Assembly: GCA_017464805.1 (NCBI GenBank)
Contig: JAFTYE010000016.1
Location: 244,167 to 308,166, forward strand
DNA length: 64,000 bases
From: Clostridia bacterium
GTDB lineage: Bacteria > Bacillota > Clostridia > Oscillospirales > CAG-272
Reading direction: 5' to 3'
Notes under the pieces: generated by a model
The model's input: only the letters and a program-made list of their open reading frames with translations
Databases searched by the model: none
Told to the model about the DNA's origin: nothing
Translations under genes and position numbers: made by a program
Part shown: positions 32,965 to 42,538 of the stretch, piece by piece
Layout: every line of letters starts with the position of its first letter
How positions within the stretch are numbered: position 1 is the stretch's first letter

Positions 32965-33597
32965 ATGAATTGCGAAAGTGCCGTCATTTCCGTAAAGCCA
33001 AGTGCCTATCGCCGCCAGGTCCTGCGTGACGAAGGGGGCATACGCTTGCCAATTCTCACGCTTCTTATTTATATTCTCTTTTTTCTTATCGGTATGCTGC
33101 TTTACGGCATTCTCTCCCCCTCTCCCGTAACCTTCTCCTGTTCGTTGCTTGATCGCTTTTTGGAGGGGGTCGGGGTGAAATTTCAAGATCTGCCGCAAGA
33201 TTTCTCGATTTTTTTAAATGTTTACCGTTCGGAAATTCTGCTTTTTTGCGTGATTTTTCTGTCGTCACTTACCTTTCTTTCTCCGATTATCTGCACATTT
33301 TTCTGTTCTCTGCGGGGGCTCCGCTGCGGTGTGGCGATCGCGCATGCGCTTACATGCTGGCAGATCTGTACGCTTTCTTCTTCCATTTTTGCTTGCTTTT
33401 TGTGCAAGGAATCTGTTTTTTGTGCGATGCTGATCTTCTTCTCGGTGCGCTCGATTGCCCTTTCCCGGAACCTTTCAGTACTGGGATGGCGGAGGATAAT
33501 TGCTGTCTGCCGCGGAATAGGTTCCCATTTTTTAAAGATTGTTCTTGCTTGTGTGCTCTTTCTGGCGGTGTGCGCCGTCATGTGTCTGATCATATAA
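32965..33597 (+). CDS. Multi-pass membrane protein, SpoIIM-like topology
   Basis: A 210-residue protein with about five hydrophobic helices and a basic N-terminal tail (KPSAYRRQVLRDEGG). ATG 32965 lies six bases after AAAGGAG. Layout and the helix pair around LLFCVIFLSSLTFLSPIICTFF are reminiscent of SpoIIM-type membrane proteins that localise peptidoglycan hydrolases during engulfment, but the similarity is weak. It is followed closely by a second membrane protein gene. Confidence 0.6.
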   Translation: MNCESAVISVKPSAYRRQVLRDEGGIRLPILTLLIYILFFLIGMLLYGILSPSPVTFSCSLLDRFLEGVGVKFQDLPQDFSIFLNVYRSEILLFCVIFLSSLTFLSPIICTFFCSLRGLRCGVAIAHALTCWQICTLSSSIFACFLCKESVFCAMLIFFSVRSIALSRNLSVLGWRRIIAVCRGIGSHFLKIVLACVLFLAVCAVMCLII

Positions 33598-33609
33598 AAG
33601 AGGTGTAGG

Positions 33610-34599
33610 ATGAAAAACAAGGAAAAAAAGAAATTCAAGCTTTTTGACAGCCAACGCGAGGGCCGCGGTGTTGAGAAGACGGACGTTTACACCAAGACCG
33701 ACCTCAAGGGTTTTTTTATCAAATATAAGCTCTATTTCACGAGGCTGTTGAGTGTCAACCTGTTGATGGTTCTTGGCAATTTTCCGCTGATTTTTGCAGC
33801 GATCGCCATGTCCACCTTGACTCGGGTCATTTATTTTGCCCCTTCTTCTCCTTCTTTTCCAATACTTTTTGGCATTTTGGGTCAACAACGCGAGCCGTCC
33901 GCCTTTAACCTAATGCTTATGGGTATCGAGGGGGTTCAGTACGAGGCTTCCGCCATGACCACAACGACCTATGTGCTCTTTGCGCTTTCGGCACTCGTCA
34001 TCTTTACCTTTGGAATCGTAAACGTTGGTACGACCTACATTCTTCGAAATATGGTAAAGGGCGATCCTGTTTTTATCTTCTCGGATTTTGCTTATGCCGT
34101 GCGGCGCAACTGGAAGCAAGCATTGCCGTTTGGTATTTTAGATGCGATCCTGTTGTTCCTCATTCCCTTTGATATCGTGTATCTGCTCTCCACACCGAGC
34201 GGCATTTTCGGCGGCATCATGTTGGGCATCACCGTCGTCTTTGCGCTCCTCTATTTCTGGATGCGCTTTTATATCTATATTCAGATGGTTACCTTCGACC
34301 TTTCAATCAAAAAGATCCTTAAAAATTCTCTGATTTTCGCCCTCGTCGGATTTAAGCGTAACATCATGGCCACGCTTGGCATCGTTATCCTTGTGGCAAT
34401 CAATCTCGCCCTGGCGATTGGCTTTTACGGCGTATTGTCCGCGGCAGCCATTCTGTTCCCCGTTGTGCTCCTGTTCTCCAACGGTGCATTCATGTCCACC
34501 TATGCCGCTTATTTCAAGATCAAAGAGATCATGATCGACCCCTATGAAGCAGAAAAGCAGCCCGATGTCGAGGACACCGGACTGCCGGAAGCGGAATGA
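33610..34599 (+). CDS. DUF624 (YesL-like) membrane protein
   Basis: A 329-residue protein with about six membrane helices, a basic cytoplasmic N-terminus and an acidic tail. The central region (TTYILRNMVKGDPVFIFSDFAYAVRRNWKQAL) matches the DUF624 family, which in Bacillota often accompanies sugar transporters or surface-stress genes. The function is not established. It lies 12 bases after the preceding membrane protein gene and is probably co-transcribed. It is convergent with the deacetylase gene. Confidence 0.78.
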   Translation: MKNKEKKKFKLFDSQREGRGVEKTDVYTKTDLKGFFIKYKLYFTRLLSVNLLMVLGNFPLIFAAIAMSTLTRVIYFAPSSPSFPILFGILGQQREPSAFNLMLMGIEGVQYEASAMTTTTYVLFALSALVIFTFGIVNVGTTYILRNMVKGDPVFIFSDFAYAVRRNWKQALPFGILDAILLFLIPFDIVYLLSTPSGIFGGIMLGITVVFALLYFWMRFYIYIQMVTFDLSIKKILKNSLIFALVGFKRNIMATLGIVILVAINLALAIGFYGVLSAAAILFPVVLLFSNGAFMSTYAAYFKIKEIMIDPYEAEKQPDVEDTGLPEAE

Positions 34600-34600
34600 A

Positions 34601-35317
34601 TCAATGGTTTTTGAACACATAGGTGTCAAGAAGCTCCGATACGGTTACGAATTGATATCCACGCTCTTTGAGTGCGGGTATCAATTTTTTTATGGCAGGG
34701 ATGGTGGTGCTTTCCGCGCTGACGTAATCATGAAAAAGAACAATATCCCCGCCGCGCACGTTTTCCTCCACCTCACGGATAATTTCGTCGGTTGTACGGT
34801 GCTCCCAATCGCGGGTGTCCACGTTCCAAAGAATGGCAATCTTGTCGGTGGTTTCAAGGAGCGAGGAAAGTCCCACGGGGCACTTCCCTTGCGGCGGACG
34901 AAACAGCGAGGGGGACTGAATACCGAGTTCGGCAAGAAGCTTATCGGTTTTCCTGATTTCTTCTTCCCAAATGGAGGTTTCCTTCGCACGACCGATGGGA
35001 TGGGTGTAGGAGTGGTTGCCGATTTCGTGTCCTGCCGCTACCACCCGCCTTGTAACGTCGGGATAGGCGGCAATATTCACGCCGATCTCGAAAAAAGTAG
35101 CATGCACATTCTCATGCTCAAGCACCTCGAGTATTTGGTCGGTATAATAGGGATGCGGTCCGTCGTCGAAGGTAAAGGCGATCACCTTTTCGCCCGTGCT
35201 TGCTTTAGAATATACTCCTATCGTTTCCCGAGCAGACACGGGATAAGCAAGGATGCCGATAAGGATAAAGAGGAATGACGTGAGAAGGGCCAATCCCTTT
35301 CGGAACAAAATTCTCAT
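34601..35317 (-). CDS. Polysaccharide deacetylase (PdaB-like)
   Basis: A 238-residue NodB-domain protein with an N-terminal signal anchor. The catalytic motifs are in order: FTFDDGPHP (motif 1) and HEIGNHSYTHP (motif 2, metal-binding histidines). PdaB-type enzymes are needed late in sporulation, probably for spore cortex stability. It overlaps the following PdaA-like gene by four bases, so the two are an operon. Confidence 0.88.
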   Translation of the reverse strand: MRILFRKGLALLTSFLFILIGILAYPVSARETIGVYSKASTGEKVIAFTFDDGPHPYYTDQILEVLEHENVHATFFEIGVNIAAYPDVTRRVVAAGHEIGNHSYTHPIGRAKETSIWEEEIRKTDKLLAELGIQSPSLFRPPQGKCPVGLSSLLETTDKIAILWNVDTRDWEHRTTDEIIREVEENVRGGDIVLFHDYVSAESTTIPAIKKLIPALKERGYQFVTVSELLDTYVFKNH

Positions 35318-36120
35318 GACTGTGCGGCAGTCAATTCATCAAGCGTACCGAAGCGATACCCCATCGCTCTCCACTCCTTTATCAGGTCACGCATGATCTC
35401 GGCATTGGTGGCAGAGGTCGGATGCAACAAAACAATCGCGCCATTGTGGGTTCGTGAGAGGATTTTTTCCTTTGCCTTCTGCGGTTCCGGTTGGTGATCA
35501 TTGTCCCAATCCGCATAGGCGAGGCTCCAAAAGACCGTTTTATAGCCTAGGTCTTTGGCGTACTGCAGTGTTCTTTCGTTATACCGTCCCTCGGGAGGAC
35601 GATAGTACATAGGCATATCCTTTCCCGTGCATTCCGTATAAAGAGAAGCAAGTCCTGTCAGCTCCGCCTCAAATTCTTTTTTTGACATGACGGTCGTATC
35701 CGGGTGCGTCATCGTATGATTGCAAACAAGATGTCCCTCGCCTTCCATACGTTTCACCAGATCGCCGTTCTTGATAATAATATTTTTTAGGACAAAAAAC
35801 GCGGCAGGTACGTTTTCTTCTTTCAGAACATCTAAAATTCTCTCCACGTTTCCGTTTTCGTATCCGGCATCAAAGGTCAGGTACAAGACCTTTTCCTCAC
35901 ATCCGTCTCCGTGAGCCTTGTCCACGTGGTAACCGTCATACCGTTCTACCAACCGTTGCGTTGCATCCGTGACGGGCTGGGTATGCGTTTCGTTGTGTCG
36001 CACGAACCAACTATATGCTTTTTCTTGCTCACTGGCAAGCGTCATACTGCAAAAAACAAGGGAAAACGCAAGGCAGATAGCCAACGCAACTCCCCAATTT
36101 CGATACATGTGTTTCTTCAT
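35314..36120 (-). CDS. Polysaccharide deacetylase (PdaA-like)
   Basis: A 268-residue NodB-domain protein with a signal peptide. Motif 1 is LTFDAGYENGN, where the usual FDDG is FDAG as in PdaA; motif 2 is HLVCNHTMTHPD. PdaA removes acetyl from N-acetylmuramic acid to make muramic-delta-lactam of the spore cortex, so this gene supports a sporulation role. It is the first gene of a two-gene operon. Confidence 0.88.
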   Translation of the reverse strand: MKKHMYRNWGVALAICLAFSLVFCSMTLASEQEKAYSWFVRHNETHTQPVTDATQRLVERYDGYHVDKAHGDGCEEKVLYLTFDAGYENGNVERILDVLKEENVPAAFFVLKNIIIKNGDLVKRMEGEGHLVCNHTMTHPDTTVMSKKEFEAELTGLASLYTECTGKDMPMYYRPPEGRYNERTLQYAKDLGYKTVFWSLAYADWDNDHQPEPQKAKEKILSRTHNGAIVLLHPTSATNAEIMRDLIKEWRAMGYRFGTLDELTAAQS

Positions 36121-36209
36121 TTTCTCACCGTGTTTTTCATTTTTTCTGCACGGTTAGTATGGCTCAATATCTTCTGTTTCTTGACTTGTAAATTCAGCAA
36201 AAGAAAGAA

Positions 36210-36238
36210 AAAACCGACAGCGAATGCTGTCGGTTTTT
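36210..36238 (-). terminator. Terminator of rpsU
   Basis: A 12-bp perfect stem (36210-36221 with 36226-36237) with T-rich minus-strand exit, just past the rpsU stop. Confidence 0.9.
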
Positions 36239-36244
36239 CTGAGA

Positions 36245-36421
36245 TTACTTGTACTTGCGTTTTCTAGCAGCTTCAGACTTCTTCTTGCGTCTTACGCTAG
36301 GTTTTTCGTAGCACTCTCTCTTACGCAGTTCGGTAGGAACACCAGACTTTACGTACTGCCGCTTAAAGCGACGCAGAGCACTGTCGAGAGTTTCATTTTC
36401 TTTCACTCTAACTTCTGCCAT
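36245..36421 (-). CDS. rpsU: Ribosomal protein bS21
   Basis: A 58-residue bS21 beginning [20 protein letters not shown] and ending in a Lys/Arg-rich tail ([15 protein letters not shown]). It has GGAGGG upstream of ATG 36421 and a terminator just downstream. bS21 sits on the small subunit near the anti-Shine-Dalgarno and is needed for initiation. Confidence 0.97.
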   Translation of the reverse strand: MAEVRVKENETLDSALRRFKRQYVKSGVPTELRKRECYEKPSVRRKKKSEAARKRKYK

Positions 36422-36524
36422 TATATATCCCCTCCCTCCGCTTGTGCAAAGAGACCTTAATCTCTTCTGATATTATACTGCAAATTATTGGCATTGTCAA
36501 GAGATTTTTTCGAATTTCTTAAAA

Positions 36525-38927
36525 TTATTTTACAACGATGTTGATGATCTTACCGGGAACGACGATTTCCTTGACAATGGTTCTTCCATCAAGCAGAGCA
36601 GCGATCTTTTCATCGGCCTTTGCCGCGGCAAGTGCGTCCTCACGGGATGCATCCTTATCGAGAGTAACTGTTCCCTTCACCTTGCCGTTGATCTGAACGG
36701 CAAGCTCCACCATCTGATCCACCGTCTTGCTTTCATCGCATACAGGCCATGCGGCAAGCGAGCAAAGGCCGTTTCCGCCCAGCATCTCCCACAGCTCCTC
36801 CGCAAGGTGCGGTGCAAAGGGACAAAGCAGGCGAACCAGGATCTTATAATCCTCGCGGCTGATCCTCTTTTCGTCGTAGATGGTGTTGAGCAGTCCCATC
36901 ATGGCGGCGATGGCGGTATTGAATTTCATGTCCTCAATATCGTCACTTACCTTACGAATGGTCTTGTGCACGGCACTTTCGATGGACGAAGAGGATGGCG
37001 CGTCGGTTACCATGTCGTATATATCGGCAAAGCGTTCAAGGAAACGCTTGGCACCACGCACGCCCGCATCCGACCACGGAGCGGCACTTGCATAGTCGCC
37101 CATAAAGAGGATATAGGTACGCAAAACGTCCGCGCCGTAGGAATCCACCACGTCGTTGGGATCAACGACGTTACCCTTGGATTTGGACATCTTCTCGCCG
37201 TCGGGACCGAGGATCAACCCCTGTGCGGTACGCTTGGCATAGGGCTCATCGCAGGGCACCTCACCGATATCATACAGGAACTTATGCCAGAAGCGGGAGT
37301 AGATCATGTGACGGGTCACGTGCTCCATGCCTCCGTTGTACCAGTCAACGGGCATCCAGTATTTCAGCTTTTCGGGATCGGCCAATGCCTTGTCGTTACT
37401 CGGGTCGATATAGCGCAAAAAGTACCAGGACGAGCCTGCCCACTGGGGCATGGTATCGGTCTCACGGCGGGCATCGGCTCCGCAGCGGGGACATTTGCAC
37501 TTGACAAAGTTCTCCACCTTGGCAAGCGGGCTCTCGCCGCCCTCACCGGGGGCAAATTCCTCCACCTCGGGCAGGCGAAGCGGAAGCTCCTTATACGGAA
37601 CGGGAACCATGCCGCACTTGCTACAATGTACGATCGGAATAGGTTCACCCCAATACCGCTGACGGTTGAAAGCCCAGTCTTTCATCTTGAACTGAACGCC
37701 GGCCTCACCGATTCCCTCTTTTTCAAGGTGAGCAAGCATGGCGATGATAGCATCCTTCTTGTTATCGATGCCGTTGAGGAAGCCGGAGTTGATCATCTTG
37801 CCATCACCGGTGTAGGCACCCTTCTCTATGTCACCGCCCTCAATGACGGGGATGATGTCCACGCCGAAGATCTTGGCAAAGCTGTAGTCACGCTCATCGT
37901 GTGCGGGAACAGCCATGATCGCACCGGTGCCGTAGCCCATCATAACGTAGTCGGCAATGTAGATCGGAATATCCTTGCCGGATACGGGATTTTTCGCGGT
38001 GATGCCGTCCAAGCGAACGCCGGTCTTATCCTTGACAAGCAGGGTGCGCTCAAACTCGGTCTTCTTGGCGCATTCCTCGCGGTAGCGAAGAACGGCATCC
38101 ATGTTGCCGATCTTCTCGGCCAGCTTATCGACCAGGGGATGCTCGGGCGCGATGACCATAAAGGTGACACCAAATAGTGTGTCGGGGCGCGTGGTGTAGA
38201 TGCGGAGAGCGTCTCCGCTTTCGTTGACAGTAAAGTTCACGAAGGCACCCGTGGATTTGCCGATCCAGTTTTCCTGCTGAAGCTTGACGTTGGGCAGATA
38301 GTCTACGGTTTCAAGGCCGGAGAGCAGTCTGTCGGCGTAGGCGGTGATACGCAGGTACCAGACATCCTTGGACTTCTGCACGATCTCGCTGTGGCAGATG
38401 TCACAATGACCGCCCTGCGAGTCCTCGTTGGAAAGAACAACCTTACACTTCGGGCAGTAGTTGACCAGAGCCGTATCACGGAAGGCATAGCCCTTTTCAA
38501 AGAGCTTTAAGAAGATGTACTGTGTCCAGCGGTAGTAGTCCTCCTCGGTGGTGTCGATCACGCGCGACCAGTCGAAGGAAAATCCTACACGCTTGAGTTG
38601 TTCGGTAAATTTTTTGATATTGTTGTCGGTAACCACGCGGGGGTGGATACCCGTCTTGATTGCATAGTTTTCGGTAGGAAGACCATATGCGTCAAAGCCG
38701 ATCGGAAACAAGACGTTATACCCCTGCATTCTTCTTTTACGGGATACGACCTCAAGACCACCGTATGCCTTGATATGACCAACGTGCATGCCGGCACCGC
38801 TGGGATACGGGAACTCAACAAGCCCATAGAATTTGGGCTTTTCCGAGCCGTCCTGTGCCTCGAATGCATGCGCCTCTTCCCACTTTTTCTGCCATTTGTC
38901 TTCTACCGACCGATAATCGTATTTCAT
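36525..38927 (-). CDS. leuS: Leucyl-tRNA synthetase
   Basis: An 800-residue class I synthetase of normal length. The HIGH-type motif appears as PYPSGAGMHVGH, the editing domain lies around residues 220-400, a zinc-type CSKCGMVP/CPRCG segment is present, and the KMSKS loop is EKMSKSKGN. It charges tRNA-Leu and edits mischarged products. The start overlaps the stop of rsfS (ATGA-like), so it is the last gene of the long operon. I see no leucine T-box in front of it. Confidence 0.98.
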   Translation of the reverse strand: MKYDYRSVEDKWQKKWEEAHAFEAQDGSEKPKFYGLVEFPYPSGAGMHVGHIKAYGGLEVVSRKRRMQGYNVLFPIGFDAYGLPTENYAIKTGIHPRVVTDNNIKKFTEQLKRVGFSFDWSRVIDTTEEDYYRWTQYIFLKLFEKGYAFRDTALVNYCPKCKVVLSNEDSQGGHCDICHSEIVQKSKDVWYLRITAYADRLLSGLETVDYLPNVKLQQENWIGKSTGAFVNFTVNESGDALRIYTTRPDTLFGVTFMVIAPEHPLVDKLAEKIGNMDAVLRYREECAKKTEFERTLLVKDKTGVRLDGITAKNPVSGKDIPIYIADYVMMGYGTGAIMAVPAHDERDYSFAKIFGVDIIPVIEGGDIEKGAYTGDGKMINSGFLNGIDNKKDAIIAMLAHLEKEGIGEAGVQFKMKDWAFNRQRYWGEPIPIVHCSKCGMVPVPYKELPLRLPEVEEFAPGEGGESPLAKVENFVKCKCPRCGADARRETDTMPQWAGSSWYFLRYIDPSNDKALADPEKLKYWMPVDWYNGGMEHVTRHMIYSRFWHKFLYDIGEVPCDEPYAKRTAQGLILGPDGEKMSKSKGNVVDPNDVVDSYGADVLRTYILFMGDYASAAPWSDAGVRGAKRFLERFADIYDMVTDAPSSSSIESAVHKTIRKVSDDIEDMKFNTAIAAMMGLLNTIYDEKRISREDYKILVRLLCPFAPHLAEELWEMLGGNGLCSLAAWPVCDESKTVDQMVELAVQINGKVKGTVTLDKDASREDALAAAKADEKIAALLDGRTIVKEIVVPGKIINIVVK

Positions 38928-39361
38928 GCCTCTGTTTCTCCGCTTTCGATTTTATTTTGTACGTCCTCAAGGAACTCTTTCAGGTCTATTTCCTTTTCGC
39001 TGTCAAGCAGCCGTTCCAGGTTGTAATATTCTCGTGCCTCACGGGAGAATACGTGAACGATGACGGTGCCGAAGTCCACCAGCAACCATTCCCCGCCGTC
39101 ACGCCCCTCCGTGCGATAGGAGCGCACGCCTGCTTTGCCAAGGCGGTAATCCACCTCATCGGCGAGTGCCGCCACATGGGTAGATGCACGGCCCGAGCAG
39201 ATGACGTAATAGTCGGCAATGACCGTGGTATCCGCTACCGAGAACAGACGAATGTCAATTCCCTTTTTGCGAAAAAGTGCCGATGCCGCTTCCATGGCGA
39301 TCTCACGTGGCTCTGCCGCGGAAATATCCAAGGAAGGAGTTTTGTTTTCCATGTTGTCCAT
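38924..39361 (-). CDS. rsfS: Ribosomal silencing factor RsfS
   Basis: A 145-residue Iojap/RsfS protein with the conserved run DYYVICSGRASTHVAALADEV and the tail WLLVDFGTVIVHVFSREAREYYNLE. It binds uL14 on the large subunit and blocks subunit joining when nutrients are short. Its place between the LCP gene and leuS is conserved in Clostridia. Confidence 0.95.
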   Translation of the reverse strand: MDNMENKTPSLDISAAEPREIAMEAASALFRKKGIDIRLFSVADTTVIADYYVICSGRASTHVAALADEVDYRLGKAGVRSYRTEGRDGGEWLLVDFGTVIVHVFSREAREYYNLERLLDSEKEIDLKEFLEDVQNKIESGETEA

Positions 39362-39364
39362 AGT

Positions 39365-40378
39365 TTATTCCTTCTTCGTTATTGTGATATCTTTGATTTC
39401 ATCCTGGGTATAAATTTTATAAGAATATCCCGTGGAAAAATAGATGTTTTCCATTCGGGAGTCATTTTCCTTGCAAAGCTGCGTATTGGAATCTACGTCA
39501 TCCGGCTTGAGATGGCCGAAAGCAAAGTAGTCGCGAAGCACCTCGTAAAGGGCCTGCTTGTTGGGGGTATAATACCAAAGCCCATCCGACACGGATGCTT
39601 CCCCCGGCATGGAGAGAAAGGACATCTGCAAGGCGGACTTTTCAAAATAGACGCGGGCAAGGGTCGGGGTAAGCCATGAGGAATCCTCTGCCGCGAACAC
39701 ACAGGAGCCGTCGCGCAAAAAGGATACTGCCACCTCGAGTGCATTGGGAGTGCTTTTGAGCTTCTCGTAAAGGGAGGCAAGAAAGATCTTCTGTGCATCT
39801 AACCGAGCGATATCGCCCATAAGGTAATCCGAGCGAAAACGCACGAACTGCACGGCCTCTTTGCCCGTCAAAGTGCGTTCACCGGCGGGCAGGTCGATCA
39901 AGAGATTCTGCGCTTCGTCGTGGTATTGCATGGGAATGGGCAGATTCATCGGCACACCGCCGATCTCATCCACAAAGGCGGAAAGGGTATCCAAGCTTAC
40001 CAAGAGAGACCCGTGGATCGGAACGGCAAAGGCGGTAGAAAGTGCATCTGCCACAAAAGAAATGGCATTTTTTTCATCCATTCCCTTGGATAGGCAGGCG
40101 GGATACAGATGGTTGATCTTCATCTTCTCGCCGTTTGCATTGTAATAGGTGTCCCGCGGGATCTGCATCAGGGTGACACTTTTTTGGACAGGACGGTAGC
40201 CCACAAGGATCATCACGTCCGTATTCCCGGAGGATTGATCTTTTCCGAGCACAAGGCAATTCACCGCATCGCCGTCATCCGTCGTAGTCTGACGGGTGCG
40301 AGCATAGGCATACACAGACAGGGCCGTGCCGCCCACAATCAACGAAAAAATCAACAAAAGCGTGAGTACTTTTTTCAT
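39365..40378 (-). CDS. LytR-CpsA-Psr (LCP) family protein
   Basis: A 337-residue protein with an N-terminal membrane anchor (residues 3-25) and an extracellular LCP domain. Conserved residues are seen in MQIPRDTYYN and RFRSDYLMGDIARLDAQK, including the arginines that bind polyprenyl pyrophosphate. LCP enzymes transfer teichoic acids or capsular polymers from the lipid carrier to peptidoglycan. It is three bases from rsfS. Confidence 0.92.
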   Translation of the reverse strand: MKKVLTLLLIFSLIVGGTALSVYAYARTRQTTTDDGDAVNCLVLGKDQSSGNTDVMILVGYRPVQKSVTLMQIPRDTYYNANGEKMKINHLYPACLSKGMDEKNAISFVADALSTAFAVPIHGSLLVSLDTLSAFVDEIGGVPMNLPIPMQYHDEAQNLLIDLPAGERTLTGKEAVQFVRFRSDYLMGDIARLDAQKIFLASLYEKLKSTPNALEVAVSFLRDGSCVFAAEDSSWLTPTLARVYFEKSALQMSFLSMPGEASVSDGLWYYTPNKQALYEVLRDYFAFGHLKPDDVDSNTQLCKENDSRMENIYFSTGYSYKIYTQDEIKDITITKKE

Positions 40379-40425
40379 ATACGCAACCTACCCAAAATTT
40401 TTGGTTAGTCTGCGTATTGGGGAAA

Positions 40426-41055
40426 TCAATTATACTTGTTAATATCTGCAAGGATGGCATCACGCGCCTCTATCGTTTCAGGCGCGATTACAGCCCCCTC
40501 CGCAAGAAGTGCATCGATCGTCAATTGAAAGGATGCCAGCAGCACCCGATCCAATCTTTCCCCGCGCTTATTTCGAGGCAGATCGTCAAAGTCGTCCCAA
40601 AATATCTTGCGAAGACGGATACAATCGGGGAAGGTTCTTGTTTCCTCGATATAGTCGGCAAGATAGAGGAGCTTCGCAAAAAGGGACATATCCCTCGCCC
40701 CTGTGGTATGCTTGGCGATCGCCTCAACAATCTCCTCATCGACCAGATCGGCAAACTCGTCGGCGGCGAGCAGGGCTCCCGTCTTGGCATGCAGGGTTTT
40801 GGGGGACATTTGTTCTGCGTTGGTTAGGGGAACACCGTATCGTTCGCAAAGGGCAATATGCTCTTCGGTTGAAAGCTCCTTGGTAACATCGTGCAGGAGT
40901 GCAGCTATCTGCAATCGGCAGATATTTCGTGGCAGATAGCGTTTTCCCAGCTTGATGATCTCCTTTTCGACCGCCAGGGTGTGAGCAAAACGTCGCTCGC
41001 CAAGTCGCGCTCGAACGATATCACGAAGCTCGTTTATGCTTGATACAGTCGGCAT
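40426..41055 (-). CDS. yqeK: YqeK-family HD-domain Ap4A hydrolase
   Basis: A 209-residue HD-superfamily protein. Metal ligands are seen in RRFAHTLAVEKE and in ALLHDVTKE. YqeK enzymes cleave diadenosine tetraphosphate symmetrically, limiting this alarmone. The gene overlaps nadD by 22 bases, the conserved neighbour in Bacillota. Confidence 0.9.
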   Translation of the reverse strand: MPTVSSINELRDIVRARLGERRFAHTLAVEKEIIKLGKRYLPRNICRLQIAALLHDVTKELSTEEHIALCERYGVPLTNAEQMSPKTLHAKTGALLAADEFADLVDEEIVEAIAKHTTGARDMSLFAKLLYLADYIEETRTFPDCIRLRKIFWDDFDDLPRNKRGERLDRVLLASFQLTIDALLAEGAVIAPETIEARDAILADINKYN

Positions 41056-41642
41056 TTTTCTATATACCTCCCGACATCGGGATGCAAAAATGAGGCGGTA
41101 TTCTTTCCTTGTGCGATGGCGTCTCTCACCTCGCTTGATGACAGTTCGAGCACGTTGACGGCTAGCGGGCGAATGATCGCACCGAAGCGTGTCTTATATT
41201 CCTCTGCCTTTTCCGCAAGGAGCTTCTCACAGGCTGCATCGTTTTCACGTCGTGCGTAAACGATCTCAGCAAGCGCGAAAATCTGCTGCGCCTTGTACCA
41301 GGTATCGAGCGACAAAAACATATCCGTGCCGCAAAGCAGGATAAGACGTCGGCCGTGGGTGGATAGCTGTTCAAGGGTCTCGACGGTATAGCTTTTCCCG
41401 CCTCGTGCGATCTCGATATCGCTCACGCACACGCCGAGCGAATCAAAGGCGAGGTGACACAATGCAAGTCGCTGTGACGGGTCTGCATCCCCCTTTGGCT
41501 GCTTGTGCGGCGGTATGGCGGTGGGAATGACCAGCATCCTGTCCGGCTTTTCCTGTTCAAGAAAAGCAGAGAGCGCACGGGCATGGCCGAGGTGTGGGGG
41601 CGAAAAGGTTCCGCCAAAGATCCCTATCCGTTCGTCTTTCAT
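41034..41642 (-). CDS. nadD: Nicotinate-nucleotide adenylyltransferase
   Basis: A 202-residue nucleotidyltransferase with the start GIFGGTFSPPHLGHARAL (HxGH motif) and the terminal ISxxxVR-type signature as LSSSEVRDAI. It makes nicotinate adenine dinucleotide in NAD synthesis. It overlaps both neighbours, the RdgB-YhbY fusion by four bases and yqeK by 22. Confidence 0.95.
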   Translation of the reverse strand: MKDERIGIFGGTFSPPHLGHARALSAFLEQEKPDRMLVIPTAIPPHKQPKGDADPSQRLALCHLAFDSLGVCVSDIEIARGGKSYTVETLEQLSTHGRRLILLCGTDMFLSLDTWYKAQQIFALAEIVYARRENDAACEKLLAEKAEEYKTRFGAIIRPLAVNVLELSSSEVRDAIAQGKNTASFLHPDVGRYIEKCRLYQA

Positions 41643-42538
41643 AGGAAGATCTTTTTGTTCTCCGCAGATTCACGGTAGATCACAAAGCGGCGACCGACCA
41701 CCGAGATGACATTGGCACCAAGAATGGAGACAACGGTATCGGCGGCTTCCCTTGCGGTATAGGGGCAGTTTTCCAGAACGGACACTTTGATCAGCTCACG
41801 CGAGATCAAGGCGCGGTCAAGCTGGTAGCATATTTCCTCGGTAATACCACCCTTTCCGATCTGAAAAACGGGCTGCATATCGTTGGAAAGCGAGCGCAGA
41901 TGCGCGCGCGTTTTGCCGGTCAGTTGCGGAACGGGAATCATATAGGTTTCTAACTTTTTGGCAAAGGCGGCAATGGCATTGGCGCGGTGGCTGACCTTGT
42001 TTTTCTCTGCCGCCGTGGTCTCCGCAAAGGTACAGCCGAATGGCGGATAGTAAAAGAGCGGGTCGTAGCCAAAGCCGTTTTTGCCGCGATATTCGCGCAA
42101 AATCAGCCCCTTGCAATCACCGTCCGCGGTAAAGCGTCGGCCATCGGGAAAGACGCAGGCAATCGTGCAGACGTAGCGCGCGGTTCTTTCCCTGTCGGGG
42201 ATGTTTTCCAGCTCCGACAAGAGCTTTTCATTGTTTTTCCCATCATCAGACGGCTCACCTGCATAGCGGGCGGAATACACACCGGGGGCACCGTCCAGCG
42301 CATCCACGGCAAGGCCGGAATCATCCGCGATGCCGATATAGCCGAGAGAAGCGGGAACGGATGCCTTGATGACGGCATTCTCGCGGAAAGTGGCACCATC
42401 CTCCTCGATATCGCCCGTATAGCCGATATCGTCAAGGGAGAGCACGGTCACGTTCGAAAGCGCACCGCCTTGCGCGCGTAGAAGGGTGAGCATTTCGCTG
42501 ATTTTTTTACGGTTACGGGATGCTAAAACTACTTTCAT
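41639..42538 (-). CDS. rdgB: RdgB-YhbY fusion: XTP/dITP pyrophosphatase with RNA-binding domain
   Basis: A 299-residue two-domain protein in one uninterrupted frame. Residues 1-200 are a complete HAM1/RdgB pyrophosphatase (start VVLASRNRKK, IADDSGLAVDALDGAPGVYSARYAG, GFGYDPLF), which destroys deaminated purine triphosphates. Residues ~205-299 are a complete CRS1-YhbY RNA-binding domain (LTGKTRAHLRSLSNDMQPVFQIGKGGI... GRRFVIYR), normally a separate ~97-residue protein that binds precursor ribosomal subunits. The join is a short linker near residue 200-205. The position before nadD-yqeK is the usual place of yhbY. Confidence 0.93.
   Translation of the reverse strand: MKVVLASRNRKKISEMLTLLRAQGGALSNVTVLSLDDIGYTGDIEEDGATFRENAVIKASVPASLGYIGIADDSGLAVDALDGAPGVYSARYAGEPSDDGKNNEKLLSELENIPDRERTARYVCTIACVFPDGRRFTADGDCKGLILREYRGKNGFGYDPLFYYPPFGCTFAETTAAEKNKVSHRANAIAAFAKKLETYMIPVPQLTGKTRAHLRSLSNDMQPVFQIGKGGITEEICYQLDRALISRELIKVSVLENCPYTAREAADTVVSILGANVISVVGRRFVIYRESAENKKIFL

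Noticed and set aside
36807..38177. A 456-residue plus-strand frame opposite leuS
   Set aside because: A shadow of the leuS codon pattern; no domain, and leuS is complete.
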